NCBI GenBank assembly: GCA_963782495.1
Contig: CAWAJU010000003.1
Span: forward strand, 474,132 to 538,131
Length of the DNA stretch: 64,000 bases
Source of the DNA: DASQBT01 sp963782495
GTDB taxonomy: Bacteria > Pseudomonadota > Gammaproteobacteria > Burkholderiales > Thiobacillaceae
Direction: 5' to 3'
Under the pieces are notes generated by a model. The model searched no databases, was not told where the DNA came from, and saw only the letters and a list, made by a program, of their open reading frames with translations. Within the stretch, counting starts at the first letter, position 1. Every line of letters begins with the position of its first letter. Made by a program: the position numbers and the translations under genes. Of the stretch, positions 49,335-58,689 are shown in pieces.

Positions 49335-51590
49335 ATGCGCTTCCGCTTCCCCATCGTCGTAATCGACGAGGATTTCCGTTCCGAGAATGCCAGCGGTCTG
49401 GGTATCCGGGCGCTGGCCACCGCCATCGAGAGCGAGAACATGGAGGTGCTTGGCGTCACCAGCTTCGGCGATGTCGCCTCATTTGCCCAGCAACAGTCGC
49501 GCGCGTCCGCCTTCATTCTTTCCATCGACGATGAGGAGTTCAAGACCACCGAGGCGGCGGAGGAAGCAGTGGCGCGCATTCGCGCGTTTGTAGTTGAGCT
49601 GCGTTTTCGCAATTCCGATATTCCAATATTCCTTTACGGCGAAACCCGGACTTCGAGGCACCTTCCAAATGATGTGCTGAAGGAACTTCACGGCTTCATC
49701 CATATGTTCGAGGATACTCCGGAATTCATCGCCCGCTACGTGGTGCGCGAAGCGAGAAACTACTTGGACGCACTGCCGCCGCCATTTTTCCGCGCACTGG
49801 TTCACTATGCGGCTGACAGTTCCTACTCCTGGCATTGTCCGGGACATTCGGGCGGCGTTGCGTTTCTGAAAAGTCCGGTTGGCCAAATGTTTCACCAGTT
49901 CTTTGGTGAGAATCTACTGCGCGCGGACGTGTGCAATGCGGTCGATGAACTCGGTCAGTTGTTGGACCACACCGGGCCGGTGGCGGCCTCGGAGCGCAAT
50001 GCCGCACGGATTTTCGGTTGTGATCACCTGTTCTTCGTCACCAACGGAACTTCCACCTCGAACAAAATCGTCTGGCATTCCGCTGTGGCGCCGGGCGACG
50101 TTGTGGTGGTCGACCGAAACTGCCACAAGTCCATTCTGCATGCCATTACCATGACCGGCGCCATTCCGGTATTTCTGACACCGACGCGGAACCATTACGG
50201 CATCATCGGGCCGATCCCGAAAGAAGCGTTTCGCTGGGAAAACATCGAGAAGAAAATTGCCGCCCATCCATTTGCCAGGAAAGCCAAGGGCAAACCGCGC
50301 ATCCTGACCATCACCCAGAGCACCTATGATGGAGTTGTGTATAACGTGGAAGACATCAAGCAAATGCTGGATGGCAAGATCGACACTTTGCATTTTGACG
50401 AGGCCTGGCTGCCGCATGCAACGTTCCATGACTTCTACAAAGGCATGCATGCGATCGGCCGTAATCGACCACGTTGCAAGGATTCCATGGTGTTTTCCAC
50501 CCAGTCCACCCACAAGTTGCTGGCGGGCCTGTCCCAGGCATCGCAGATCCTGGTGCAGGATTCCCAGACCGGCAGGTTGGACAAGGATGTATTCAATGAG
50601 GCGTTCCTCATGCACATGTCCACCAGCCCCCAATACGCAATCATTGCCAGTTGTGACGTGGCAGCGGCAATGATGGAGCCACCCGGGGGAATGGCCCTGG
50701 TCGAGGAATCGATTCGTGAGGCGCTTGATTTTCGCCGCGCCATGCGCAAGGTGGATGAAGAGTATGGTGCATCGTGGTGGTTCAAGATCTGGGGGCCGCC
50801 CATTGATCTGGCCGACGAAGGCATAGGCGAGCGCGGCGACTGGGTGATCCGCGGCGGCGAGAAGTGGCATGGGTTTGGCGATCTCGCCGAAGGCTTCAAC
50901 ATGCTCGACCCGATCAAGGCGACCATCATTACGCCCGGACTGGATGTGGAGGGGGATATTGCCGAAACCGGCATTCCTGCGGCCATTGTGACCCGATACC
51001 TGTCCGAGCACGGGATCATCGTAGAAAAAACCGGCCTCTACTCGTTCTTCATCATGTTCACCATCGGCATTACCAAGGGGCGCTGGAACACCATGGTGAC
51101 CGAGCTGCAGCAGTTCAAGGATGACTACGACAAAAATCAGCCACTATGGCGCGTACTGCCAGAATTTGTGGCCAAGTTTCCGCGCTACGAGCGGGTGGGT
51201 CTGAAGGAGTTGTGCGATGCCATACACGGCATCTACAAGACGTTTGATATTGCCCGCTTGACCACGGAGATGTATTTGTCCGACATGGAACCGGCCATGA
51301 AGCCGGCTGATGCGTTCGCCAGAATGGCCCATCGAGACATCGACCGAGTCGAGATCGACAAGCTCGAAGGGCGCATCACCAGCGTCTTGCTCACGCCTTA
51401 TCCGCCGGGTATTCCACTTCTGATTCCGGGAGAACGGTTCAACGCGACCATCGTGCGCTACCTGCAGTTCGCACGCGAGTTCAATGAAAAGTTTCCCGGT
51501 TTTGAAACCGACATCCATGGACTGGTGAAGGACGAAAGCAATGGCAAGGCCCGCTATTATGTGGATTGCGTGAGATCACCAACGGAGTAG
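49335..51590 (+). CDS. Arginine/lysine/ornithine decarboxylase (PLP, fold type I, large inducible type)
   Basis: The 751-residue protein has the three-part layout of AdiA/LdcC/SpeC-type decarboxylases: an N-terminal wing with receiver-like fold (RFPIVVIDEDFRSENASGLG), a PLP core, and a C-terminal domain. The core has FFVTNGTSTSNKIVWHSAV, the ring-stacking His in DRNCHKSILHAI, HFDEAWLPHATFHDFY, and the PLP-lysine in STQSTHKLLAGLSQASQ. It would give agmatine, cadaverine or putrescine, but substrate choice cannot be read here. AGGAAGGAAAGGCC precedes the ATG. A spermidine-synthase-like gene lies 4 kb upstream. Confidence 0.93.
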   Translation: MRFRFPIVVIDEDFRSENASGLGIRALATAIESENMEVLGVTSFGDVASFAQQQSRASAFILSIDDEEFKTTEAAEEAVARIRAFVVELRFRNSDIPIFLYGETRTSRHLPNDVLKELHGFIHMFEDTPEFIARYVVREARNYLDALPPPFFRALVHYAADSSYSWHCPGHSGGVAFLKSPVGQMFHQFFGENLLRADVCNAVDELGQLLDHTGPVAASERNAARIFGCDHLFFVTNGTSTSNKIVWHSAVAPGDVVVVDRNCHKSILHAITMTGAIPVFLTPTRNHYGIIGPIPKEAFRWENIEKKIAAHPFARKAKGKPRILTITQSTYDGVVYNVEDIKQMLDGKIDTLHFDEAWLPHATFHDFYKGMHAIGRNRPRCKDSMVFSTQSTHKLLAGLSQASQILVQDSQTGRLDKDVFNEAFLMHMSTSPQYAIIASCDVAAAMMEPPGGMALVEESIREALDFRRAMRKVDEEYGASWWFKIWGPPIDLADEGIGERGDWVIRGGEKWHGFGDLAEGFNMLDPIKATIITPGLDVEGDIAETGIPAAIVTRYLSEHGIIVEKTGLYSFFIMFTIGITKGRWNTMVTELQQFKDDYDKNQPLWRVLPEFVAKFPRYERVGLKELCDAIHGIYKTFDIARLTTEMYLSDMEPAMKPADAFARMAHRDIDRVEIDKLEGRITSVLLTPYPPGIPLLIPGERFNATIVRYLQFAREFNEKFPGFETDIHGLVKDESNGKARYYVDCVRSPTE

Positions 51591-51605
51591 GAATAGTCTT
51601 AGCCG

Positions 51606-54600
51606 ATGATGCAGCCTTCGGTCTCGCAACTACACCCTCTCGGGCGTAGCCTGCAGGAAACTGTCGATGATAGTCTGGCCTGGCTGAGCCCGATATTGAC
51701 CCGCATGCTCGAAGTAACCGGGTACGTCAGCCGGGAAGAGACAAGATCGCTCCCTTCTTCCTCGTCCAGTGCGAATGCCCCGGTGTTGCTGACGCGTATC
51801 CGGCAAAAAACCCTCGATTACCTCACCGGCCAGAATGGGGCGGTAAGGCTGGCGCTGATCGACCAGAATGATTACGACATGCTGGTTGAAGAACTCTCAG
51901 CCTACCGCGATGAGATTGACCGACAGGACACGGCGCTCGGCTTTATCGAGAAGCATCTGGGGCGACTGCTCAACCGTCGGATTGTTCGGGACAGCAATCC
52001 CTACAGTTTGCGCAACCTTGCCCACTTCATTCTGGAAGCGCTGACTGAGCAAGGCGTGGGCCACGGAGTCAGACGGGCTTTGCTGCGTGCCTTTCTGGAA
52101 CAGGCAGTTCCATCAATGCGAACCAGTTTGTGGGATTTGGCAAATGCCCTCGAACCCCTGGCTAAGCAGATTTCCTCCCAGCCCACAGGCGAATTCAACT
52201 CAAGCGTGGCGGTCAACAGGCACGAGGACCCGGGGCAGACGGCGCAACTGCCAGGGCAGAGCGCAACGTCCGGCCGGAAGCCTCCCTATGCGGCAGTCGC
52301 CGAGACCGGCACTGACCTAGTCAATACGCTGGATCGCGTGCTCAACGCGCTGGATTCGTTCGAGCTTTACAAGTCGAATCATGGACAGAGCACCACCCGA
52401 CAGCCGGCGCCGGGCATGATCGCTCAATGGGCCAGCCAGACTGCCGCCGATGCCACGGTGATGAAAGGCGTGATCGCTTCCAGCCTCCTCGCCGGGATAC
52501 CTGGTTTGGAGCAAGATGCGCATCTGCCTTTGGACGCGCTGACCGCCGTGCTGATGGAGCAGGTGACGCGCGATAATGAAGCCTTGGTCAGCGATCCAAG
52601 CCATCCCGTGCGGCGCCTCTTGAACCGCCTGTTTGCCACGCTCGCCTCTGGTCCGACTGCGGACGAATTGCCCAAGCTCAAGGAATGGGTGGAGTCCGCC
52701 AGCCGGGTGCTGCTACATCAGCCACAGGAAGCCTCAGTCCTGCTCGGAGACCTGGAGCGCCTGGGCGCGCCGAGCGTATTGCGCCGTCGTGACCGGCTGC
52801 TGGAAAGGCAGCTGGAGTTGGAGAGCTGGCATCGTATGCTGCGCGCCAAGCAGCGTTCCAAAGAAGCCCTGGACAGCTCTTTGCAAGGCATGAATATGCA
52901 TCGTGAGGCCGCTGCATTTGTCCGGCAATACTGGGTCCACGTGCTGAGCATGATCGCCCTGCGTCACAATCCGGGAACCAGGGTATGGGGTGATGCGCAG
53001 GACGTGGCCAGGGCGTTGGGATCCTGTCCGCTCACGCCGGAACAAATGGAAATTCTGGAGACCATCGCAAGGCGTGAACTGGGCGCCTATTTCAGCAGCG
53101 AAGATGCGGCACAGGCGCTGGAGGGTTGGCTCCATCGACTTGGAGAGATCCCGAGCGAGGGCAACGCTTTGTCCTGGAAACGCCTGCCCGCTGTTGAAAG
53201 CATGCCGGCGGTTCTCGCGGAGGCGGCACCCAAGCCGGTTCTGGGGTCGTGGGTGCGATTTGCCGACAAGCCGTGGCCTTATCCCTTGCAGTTAATATGG
53301 AGTAGTGTGCCGTTCGGCTATCTGGGATTTACCGATGCGTCGGCCGAACGCAGCTTCCGCGTGGAAGTGAGCGAGTGGGTCAGCTATGTGGCTGCCGGCC
53401 GGCTGGAAGATTATGGCCTCACATCGTTTGAGGAAATGCCTCCCCTGCTGGATCGGAACCTGGAATCCTGGACCTTTGAACACCAACTCCTCAGCACACT
53501 GCGCGATGGCAGCACCGGGCTCTTGAACCGGCGTGGATTGATGCAGGCCATCACCGGCCGCGATTCCGAGGAAACACAAGCGGCTTGGCAACTGCTGGTA
53601 ATGGAATTGCCAAGACTGGCGGAACAGTATCTCGGGGAAGGACAGATGGCAGTCGATATGGCCGTGAGTAGTCTGGTCGGCGTGTTGCGCGGCCAGGATT
53701 ATCCGGGGCTGATCTTGGCGCGCTTGGGAGAAAGCCGCTTTGCAGCAGCTGCGCCCCGAGGGGAAACCGGTCTGGTGAGTGCATTCCGGCCCGCGCTGGA
53801 AAGGCACTGCGAAGCTCTGCAGGAGGGTTGGTTTTTTCATCTGGGCTATTGCCCGGAAGGGCCACCTGGCGAAGGACTGATCCAGGCCGCTGAGGAGGCT
53901 GTTGAAGCGGCTCGCGACGCCGGAAAGAATTCTCTTGAAATCAAGGCGATCGCCGAATCAAGGCTTGAAAGCTGGATGCGCGCAACCACTCGCATCATCC
54001 GGGAGGGCAGATTGGAGTTGCATGCCCAGCCTATGCGAGCGCTCAAGGAGGGTTTGTTGCCGCATGCAGAGATTTTGCTGCGGCTCAAATCGGATGATGA
54101 TCAATATCATTCACCGGCCTTGTTCTTGCGCGAGGCGGAACGGCAGAAACTGATGCCCCAAGTGGATTTGTGGGTATTGCGTAGCCTGGGCGAGTGGCTG
54201 CAGGGGCGCAGCCAGTTGCCTCAGCGCTGGTCTGGGCTGGCGGTGAATCTTTCCGGTCAGACCTTGTCCGATCCTGGCAGCCAGGAGGCGATCACCACTT
54301 GGCTGAGCCAAAGCGGTGTGGATCCGGCCTGGCTGATTTTTGAAATCACCGAAAGCTCAGCCGTGGCCAACCTGGACCAGGTTGGAGAGTTTCTCCGTGG
54401 CTTGAGAGACAGAGGATGTCGCACAGCGCTGGACGATTTCGGTTCGGGTTATGCCAATTACACCTACCTTCGCGAACTTCCATTCGACTACCTCAAGATA
54501 GACGGCAGTTTCGTCCGCAACCTCCTGGCCAGCGAAGCCGACCGGGCCCTGGTCGGCTCGATGGCGGAAGTGGCCAGACATTTTGGCCTCAAGAGTGTGG

Positions 54601-54713
54601 CCGAATATGTCCACAGCGTGGACCTGATTCCCATCCTCGAAGGACTGGGAGTGGATTATGGCCAGGGCTATGCGCTCGGTGAACCCGTGCCACTGAGCCA
54701 ACTCGACCGCTGA
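51606..54713 (+). CDS. DUF1631 protein with degenerate GGDEF and C-terminal EAL domain
   Basis: This 1035-residue cytosolic protein starts with a DUF1631-type helical region (about 1-570). A beta-rich segment follows (WVRFADKPWPYPLQLIWSS), then a GGDEF-like domain in which the active-site motif reads RLGESRF, so it is not expected to make c-di-GMP. The EAL domain (about 790-1030) has EILLRL for EALxR, NLSGQ, EITES, DDFGSGYANYTYL, LKIDGSF, VAEYV and YGQGYALG. Metal and catalytic residues (E, N, E, DD, K, E, Q) are largely present, so phosphodiesterase activity is plausible. No membrane segments are seen. Confidence 0.88.
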   Translation: MMQPSVSQLHPLGRSLQETVDDSLAWLSPILTRMLEVTGYVSREETRSLPSSSSSANAPVLLTRIRQKTLDYLTGQNGAVRLALIDQNDYDMLVEELSAYRDEIDRQDTALGFIEKHLGRLLNRRIVRDSNPYSLRNLAHFILEALTEQGVGHGVRRALLRAFLEQAVPSMRTSLWDLANALEPLAKQISSQPTGEFNSSVAVNRHEDPGQTAQLPGQSATSGRKPPYAAVAETGTDLVNTLDRVLNALDSFELYKSNHGQSTTRQPAPGMIAQWASQTAADATVMKGVIASSLLAGIPGLEQDAHLPLDALTAVLMEQVTRDNEALVSDPSHPVRRLLNRLFATLASGPTADELPKLKEWVESASRVLLHQPQEASVLLGDLERLGAPSVLRRRDRLLERQLELESWHRMLRAKQRSKEALDSSLQGMNMHREAAAFVRQYWVHVLSMIALRHNPGTRVWGDAQDVARALGSCPLTPEQMEILETIARRELGAYFSSEDAAQALEGWLHRLGEIPSEGNALSWKRLPAVESMPAVLAEAAPKPVLGSWVRFADKPWPYPLQLIWSSVPFGYLGFTDASAERSFRVEVSEWVSYVAAGRLEDYGLTSFEEMPPLLDRNLESWTFEHQLLSTLRDGSTGLLNRRGLMQAITGRDSEETQAAWQLLVMELPRLAEQYLGEGQMAVDMAVSSLVGVLRGQDYPGLILARLGESRFAAAAPRGETGLVSAFRPALERHCEALQEGWFFHLGYCPEGPPGEGLIQAAEEAVEAARDAGKNSLEIKAIAESRLESWMRATTRIIREGRLELHAQPMRALKEGLLPHAEILLRLKSDDDQYHSPALFLREAERQKLMPQVDLWVLRSLGEWLQGRSQLPQRWSGLAVNLSGQTLSDPGSQEAITTWLSQSGVDPAWLIFEITESSAVANLDQVGEFLRGLRDRGCRTALDDFGSGYANYTYLRELPFDYLKIDGSFVRNLLASEADRALVGSMAEVARHFGLKSVAEYVHSVDLIPILEGLGVDYGQGYALGEPVPLSQLDR

Positions 54714-54744
54714 CCCCTCTTTCCCAAACCACGCTTGCCTATTC

Positions 54745-54773
54745 TTGCTAATAGGCTGATTTCTGAGTATAAT
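54745..54773 (+). promoter_or_regulatory. rpsF: Sigma70 promoter of the rpsF operon
   Basis: TTGCTA (54745-54750) and a consensus TATAAT (54768-54773) are exactly 17 bases apart, about 60 bases before the rpsF ATG. Confidence 0.85.
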
Positions 54774-54787
54774 TTTCGTTTCCCTTG

Positions 54788-54813
54788 CTCCACCGCATTC
54801 GCATGGCGGGGGG
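54788..54813 (+). promoter_or_regulatory. Candidate S6:S18-binding leader hairpin
   Basis: CTCCACCGC and GCGGGGGG can form a GC-rich stem-loop with an unpaired ACCG-type element, 22 bases before the rpsF ATG. The S6:S18 complex is known to bind such a hairpin in its own mRNA in many bacteria. Match judged by eye only. Confidence 0.5.
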
Positions 54814-54834
54814 CTTTAACCACAAGGAGTACCC

Positions 54835-55221
54835 ATGCGTCATTACGAAATAGTGTTTATCGTTCATCCCGATCAGAGTGAGCAGGTGCCCGCGATGATC
54901 GAACGCTATCAGGCCAACATCACCGGCCATGGTGGCAAGATCCATCGCCTGGAAGACTGGGGTCGGCGCCAGTTGGCTTACCCCATCCAGAAGCTGCACA
55001 AAGCCCATTACGTGCTGATGAATATCGAATGTGACCAAGCCACGCTGGATGAACTCGAACATGGCTTCAAGTTCAACGATGCCGTGCTGCGCCACCTGAC
55101 GACCAAACGCGACGATGCAGTGGCCAGCCCTTCGCCCATGATGAAGGAAGAGAAATCCCGGTCATTGCTGGAAGGCGATACCAAGCCCACAGCCGAACAG
55201 CCTGCCGCGCCAGCTGCTTGA
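54835..55221 (+). CDS. rpsF: 30S ribosomal protein S6
   Basis: The 128-residue protein begins MRHYEIVFIVHPDQSEQVPA and has the core KIHRLEDWGRRQLAYPIQKLHKAHYVLMNIE and the helix RHLTTKRDDAV. S6 sits at the 30S platform with S18. The C-terminal extension beyond residue 98 is Lys/Glu/Ser/Pro-rich, and some bacteria add glutamates to it. Strong AAGGAG precedes the ATG. First gene of rpsF-rpsR-rplI. Confidence 0.98.
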   Translation: MRHYEIVFIVHPDQSEQVPAMIERYQANITGHGGKIHRLEDWGRRQLAYPIQKLHKAHYVLMNIECDQATLDELEHGFKFNDAVLRHLTTKRDDAVASPSPMMKEEKSRSLLEGDTKPTAEQPAAPAA

Positions 55222-55271
55222 GCCGCAAACGTGAATTGATCTGGATACCGAATTCGTAAAGGAGTAACACC

Positions 55272-55556
55272 ATGCCTCGTCCCATGGGCAAGAAAAACAC
55301 TCGTGACAATACCAAGAACAAAGGCCCGGGCAACCGGGGCCTGTTCAAGCGCCGCAAGTTCTGCCGCTTTACCGCGGAAGCGATCAAGGAAGTTGATTAC
55401 AAGGATGTGGACATCCTCAAGGACTTCATCAGCGAGAATGGCAAGATCATTCCCGCGCGGATCACCGGCACCAAGTCGCATTACCAGCGGCAGCTTTCCA
55501 CTGCCATCAAGCGCGCGCGCTATCTGGCGTTGCTGCCTTATACCGATCTGCATTGA
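55272..55556 (+). CDS. rpsR: 30S ribosomal protein S18
   Basis: The 94-residue product has the S18 core KRRKFCRFTAEAIKEVDYKDVDILKDFISENGKI and ends GTKSHYQRQLSTAIKRARYL then LALLPYTDLH-type residues. The N-terminus (MPRPMGKKNTRDNTKNKGPG) is extended by about 15 basic residues. AAAGGAG precedes the ATG. Only 50 bases separate it from rpsF, leaving no room for priB, which is usual at this point in betaproteobacteria. Confidence 0.98.
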   Translation: MPRPMGKKNTRDNTKNKGPGNRGLFKRRKFCRFTAEAIKEVDYKDVDILKDFISENGKIIPARITGTKSHYQRQLSTAIKRARYLALLPYTDLH

Positions 55557-55566
55557 GGGGACCGCC

Positions 55567-56019
55567 ATGCAAGTGATATTGATGGAAAAGGTAGTCAACC
55601 TGGGAAATCTGGGCGACGTGGTCAAGGTCAAGGACGGGTTTGCGCGCAACTTCCTGATCCCTGGCGGTCACGCCAAGCGCGCGACCAAATCCAATGTCGA
55701 GGCGTTTGAAGTGCAACGTGCCGAACTGGAAAGACATCAGGCCGACAAACTGGGGGTCGCCCGGGCGCGTGCCGAGCAGCTCGAGGGCCTGCTGGTTCAG
55801 ATCAAACAAAAGGCCGGAGTTGATGGTCGACTGTTCGGTTCGGTCGGCAATGCCGACATTGCTGAGGCTTTGGTTGCGCAAGGCTTCGAAGTGAGCAAGG
55901 CGGAAGTGCGTCTGCCCGAAGGCCCGTTCAAGGCGGTAGGTGACTACGAGGTGGTGCTGTCCCTGCACGCCGATGTGGTAACCAATATCAAGGTGTCGGT
56001 GCTGGGCGAAGCGGCCTGA
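55567..56019 (+). CDS. rplI: 50S ribosomal protein L9
   Basis: The 150-residue protein begins MQVILMEKVVNLGNLGDVVK and shows the L9 signature GFARNFLIPGGHAKRAT. The long connecting helix (about residues 42-75) and the C-terminal domain (GRLFGSVGNADIAEALVAQG) follow. It begins ten bases after rpsR and is followed by a strong terminator, ending the ribosomal operon before dnaB. Confidence 0.98.
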   Translation: MQVILMEKVVNLGNLGDVVKVKDGFARNFLIPGGHAKRATKSNVEAFEVQRAELERHQADKLGVARARAEQLEGLLVQIKQKAGVDGRLFGSVGNADIAEALVAQGFEVSKAEVRLPEGPFKAVGDYEVVLSLHADVVTNIKVSVLGEAA

Positions 56020-56039
56020 GCCACGGAGCCGCAGACTAT

Positions 56040-56066
56040 AAGGCGTGACTTGTTCACGCCTTTTTT
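56040..56066 (+). terminator. Intrinsic terminator of rpsF-rpsR-rplI
   Basis: GGCGTGA / TCACGCC with a 5-base loop, extended by an A-T pair, is followed by six T residues. Confidence 0.93.
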
Positions 56067-56150
56067 ATTCAGCGTTTTCCCCAATCTATTCCCTGGTTGC
56101 CCACAGCATTGTCCCTTTCTACTTAGGCAGGGCGAGCATAGAATCCCGTC

Positions 56151-57551
56151 ATGGCTAGCGTATATCCTTTCGCAACTCCCCCCGGGCTGACGGATAACCA
56201 ACTTGCCCAGTTGCGCGTCCCGCCCCATTCGGTGGAAGCCGAACAGGCCGTTCTCGGCGGCTTGTTGCTGGACAACCAAGCTTGGGACAAGGTGGCAGAC
56301 CTCATCAACGAACCGGATTTGTATCGCCAGGATCACCGCCAGATCCTGCGTGCGGTCATCCGCCTGATTGGCGATAACAAACCAGCCGATGTTGTGACTG
56401 TGGCCGAGATGCTGCAGTCCCATGGTGACTTGGAAAGCGCCGGTGGGCTGCCCTATCTGGCGAGCCTGGCAAGCAATACCCCGTCGGCTGCCAACATCCG
56501 CCGTTATGCGGAAATTGTCCGGGAACGCGCGGTAATGCGCAAACTGGTGGAAACCGCCACCCGAATTGCGGATTCGGCCTACACGCCGAACGGCAGGAGC
56601 GCGTCCCAACTGCTCGATGAAGCCGAGGCCAGGGTGTTTGAAATTGCCGAGGCGGGCAATCGCGGCGGCGCCGGCTTCAGTCCCATCAAGCCCTTGCTGC
56701 AGCAGGTCATGGAGCGAGTTGACGAGCTCTACAGCCGCGACAATCCGGATGATGTCACCGGTGTGCCCACCGGCTTTCGGGATCTGGACAGCAAGACCTC
56801 CGGCCTGCAGCCTGGTGACCTCATCATCGTGGCGGGGCGTCCGTCTATGGGGAAGACCGCGTTTTCACTCAACATCGCGGAGAACATTGCGGTGGATACC
56901 GGTTTGCCGGTCGCGGTGTTTTCCATGGAAATGGCCAGCACCCAACTGGTGATGCGAATGATCGGCTCGGTCGGCAAGCTCGATCAGCACAAACTCAGAA
57001 CCGGCCGTCTGGGCGATGATGACTGGCCACGCTTGACCTATGCCATGGGCAAGCTCAACGAAGCGCCGATCTTCATCGATGAAACCCCGGCCCTCAATCC
57101 GCTCGAGTTGCGCGCCCGCGCCCGAAGATTGGCGCGCGAATGCGGCAAGCTGGGCCTGATCGTGGTCGACTACCTGCAGCTCATGTCCTCGACTGGCAGC
57201 GGGGAAAACCGCGCCACGGAAATCTCCGAGATTTCCCGTTCGCTCAAGGCACTCGCCAAGGAGTTGAACGTGCCGGTCGTTGCCTTGTCCCAGCTCAATC
57301 GCGCGCTGGAGCAGCGGCCCAACAAGCGGCCGGTCATGTCGGACTTGCGCGAATCCGGCGCGATCGAGCAGGATGCCGACGTGATCCTGTTCATCTACCG
57401 CGACGAGGTTTACAACCCCGAAAGCCAGGACAAGGGCACCGCTGAAATCATCATCGGCAAGCAGCGCAACGGCCCCATCGGCACGGTGCGGCTGACCTTC
57501 CTCGGCGAATACACCAAGTTCGAGAGCTTTGCTGCGGGGACCAAGTACTGA
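56151..57551 (+). CDS. dnaB: Replicative DNA helicase DnaB
   Basis: This 466-residue hexameric helicase unwinds DNA at the fork. The N-terminal domain contains RVPPHSVEAEQAVLGGLLLDN. The RecA-like motor has Walker A AGRPSMGKTAFSLNIA, Walker B LGLIVVDYLQLMS, and the family stretch PVVALSQLNRALEQRPNKRP and MSDLRESGAIEQDADVI. No intein is present. The next gene, alr, starts one base after its stop, so the two are probably one transcript. Confidence 0.98.
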   Translation: MASVYPFATPPGLTDNQLAQLRVPPHSVEAEQAVLGGLLLDNQAWDKVADLINEPDLYRQDHRQILRAVIRLIGDNKPADVVTVAEMLQSHGDLESAGGLPYLASLASNTPSAANIRRYAEIVRERAVMRKLVETATRIADSAYTPNGRSASQLLDEAEARVFEIAEAGNRGGAGFSPIKPLLQQVMERVDELYSRDNPDDVTGVPTGFRDLDSKTSGLQPGDLIIVAGRPSMGKTAFSLNIAENIAVDTGLPVAVFSMEMASTQLVMRMIGSVGKLDQHKLRTGRLGDDDWPRLTYAMGKLNEAPIFIDETPALNPLELRARARRLARECGKLGLIVVDYLQLMSSTGSGENRATEISEISRSLKALAKELNVPVVALSQLNRALEQRPNKRPVMSDLRESGAIEQDADVILFIYRDEVYNPESQDKGTAEIIIGKQRNGPIGTVRLTFLGEYTKFESFAAGTKY

Positions 57552-57552
57552 G

Positions 57553-58617
57553 GTGCGTCCGCTAGTCGCGAGGATATCGCTCGATGCGCTGGCGCATAAC
57601 CTGAGGGTGGCCCGGCAGCATGCGGGTCAGGCCCGCGTTATTTCAGTGGTCAAGGCGAACGCCTATGGCCATGGCTTGACCCGCGCCCTACGCGCCCTGG
57701 CGGCAAGTGATGCCTATGCGGTAGTGTCGCTGGATGAGGCCGCCAACCTGCGCCAGATGGGGGTGGAAAAACCCATTCTGTTACTGGAGGGATTTTTTCA
57801 GGCGGCCGAACTGGCGGCAATCGCCGAACTGCAGTTGACCCCGGTGATCCATGCCGCAGAGCAACTTGATATGCTGGTGCGTCAGCCGCTCGCCGCACCA
57901 ATAGACATTTTTGCCAAGTTCAACAGCGGCATGAATCGACTGGGCTTTTCCTTGCACGAGTTTGAAGCGGTGCTGGGCCAGATTCGGGCATGGAACACCC
58001 TATGCAATCTCACGCTCATGACTCACTTCGCCACCGCGGATGAGCCCCGGGGCGTAGGCTGGCAAGCTGAACCGTTCCTGAACAAGGCGGCGGACACGGG
58101 TCTGCCCCTGTCGCTGGCCAATTCGGCTGCGCTGTTACGCTATCCGGACTTGGCAAAGGACTGGGTCAGACCCGGCATCATGCTCTATGGCGCATCACCC
58201 TTCGCTGATGTCAGCGCCGCAGAGCTCGGACTTAAGCCGGCGATGACCCTGCAGACCGAAATCATTGCGGTGCAATCGCTCAAACCAGGAGAGGGTCTGG
58301 GTTATGGTCTGGCCTGGCATGCGTCTGAACCCACCAAAGTTGGCATCGCCGCCTGTGGATACGCCGATGGATATCCGCGCCACGCACCCGTTGGAACCCC
58401 CGTCCTGGTCAACGGCAAACGCAGCGGCATTCTTGGTCGCGTATCGATGGATATGCTCCATGTGGATTTAAGTCGAGTTCCAGATGCGGGAATCGGTAGC
58501 GTGGTCACTCTGTGGGGCGAGGGTCTTCCGGTAGAAGACGTTGCCAGGGCGGCAGGCACGATCAGCTATGAGTTGTTGTGCGCGCTGGCTGCGCGCGTGC
58601 GGATTGTAGAGGACTGA
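57553..58617 (+). CDS. alr: Alanine racemase
   Basis: The 354-residue PLP enzyme makes D-alanine for peptidoglycan. It begins with GTG as MRPLVARISLDALAHNLRVA; the PLP lysine lies in VVKANAYGHGL. The barrel segments FNSGMNRLGF and RPGIMLYGASP follow, and the catalytic Tyr region is AACGYADGYPRHAP of the second domain. The GTG one base after the dnaB stop is preferred to an upstream TTG inside dnaB. dnaB-alr is a recurrent pair in beta/gammaproteobacteria. Confidence 0.97.
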   Translation: MRPLVARISLDALAHNLRVARQHAGQARVISVVKANAYGHGLTRALRALAASDAYAVVSLDEAANLRQMGVEKPILLLEGFFQAAELAAIAELQLTPVIHAAEQLDMLVRQPLAAPIDIFAKFNSGMNRLGFSLHEFEAVLGQIRAWNTLCNLTLMTHFATADEPRGVGWQAEPFLNKAADTGLPLSLANSAALLRYPDLAKDWVRPGIMLYGASPFADVSAAELGLKPAMTLQTEIIAVQSLKPGEGLGYGLAWHASEPTKVGIAACGYADGYPRHAPVGTPVLVNGKRSGILGRVSMDMLHVDLSRVPDAGIGSVVTLWGEGLPVEDVARAAGTISYELLCALAARVRIVED

Positions 58618-58689
58618 AGTTTTCAGTCCCCGGATCTGGCCCGGGCGCGGGTTCAAAGACTGGAGCTAGACCAGGGACAATTAGTTTAT

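Noticed and set aside
49914..51011. Long antisense frame within the PLP decarboxylase gene
   Set aside because: The sense gene is complete with the PLP-lysine motif; the antisense product has no recognisable domains.
58621..58689. GGGTTC-like string suggesting a tRNA T-arm after alr
   Set aside because: No acceptor stem, D-arm or anticodon arm can be assembled around it.
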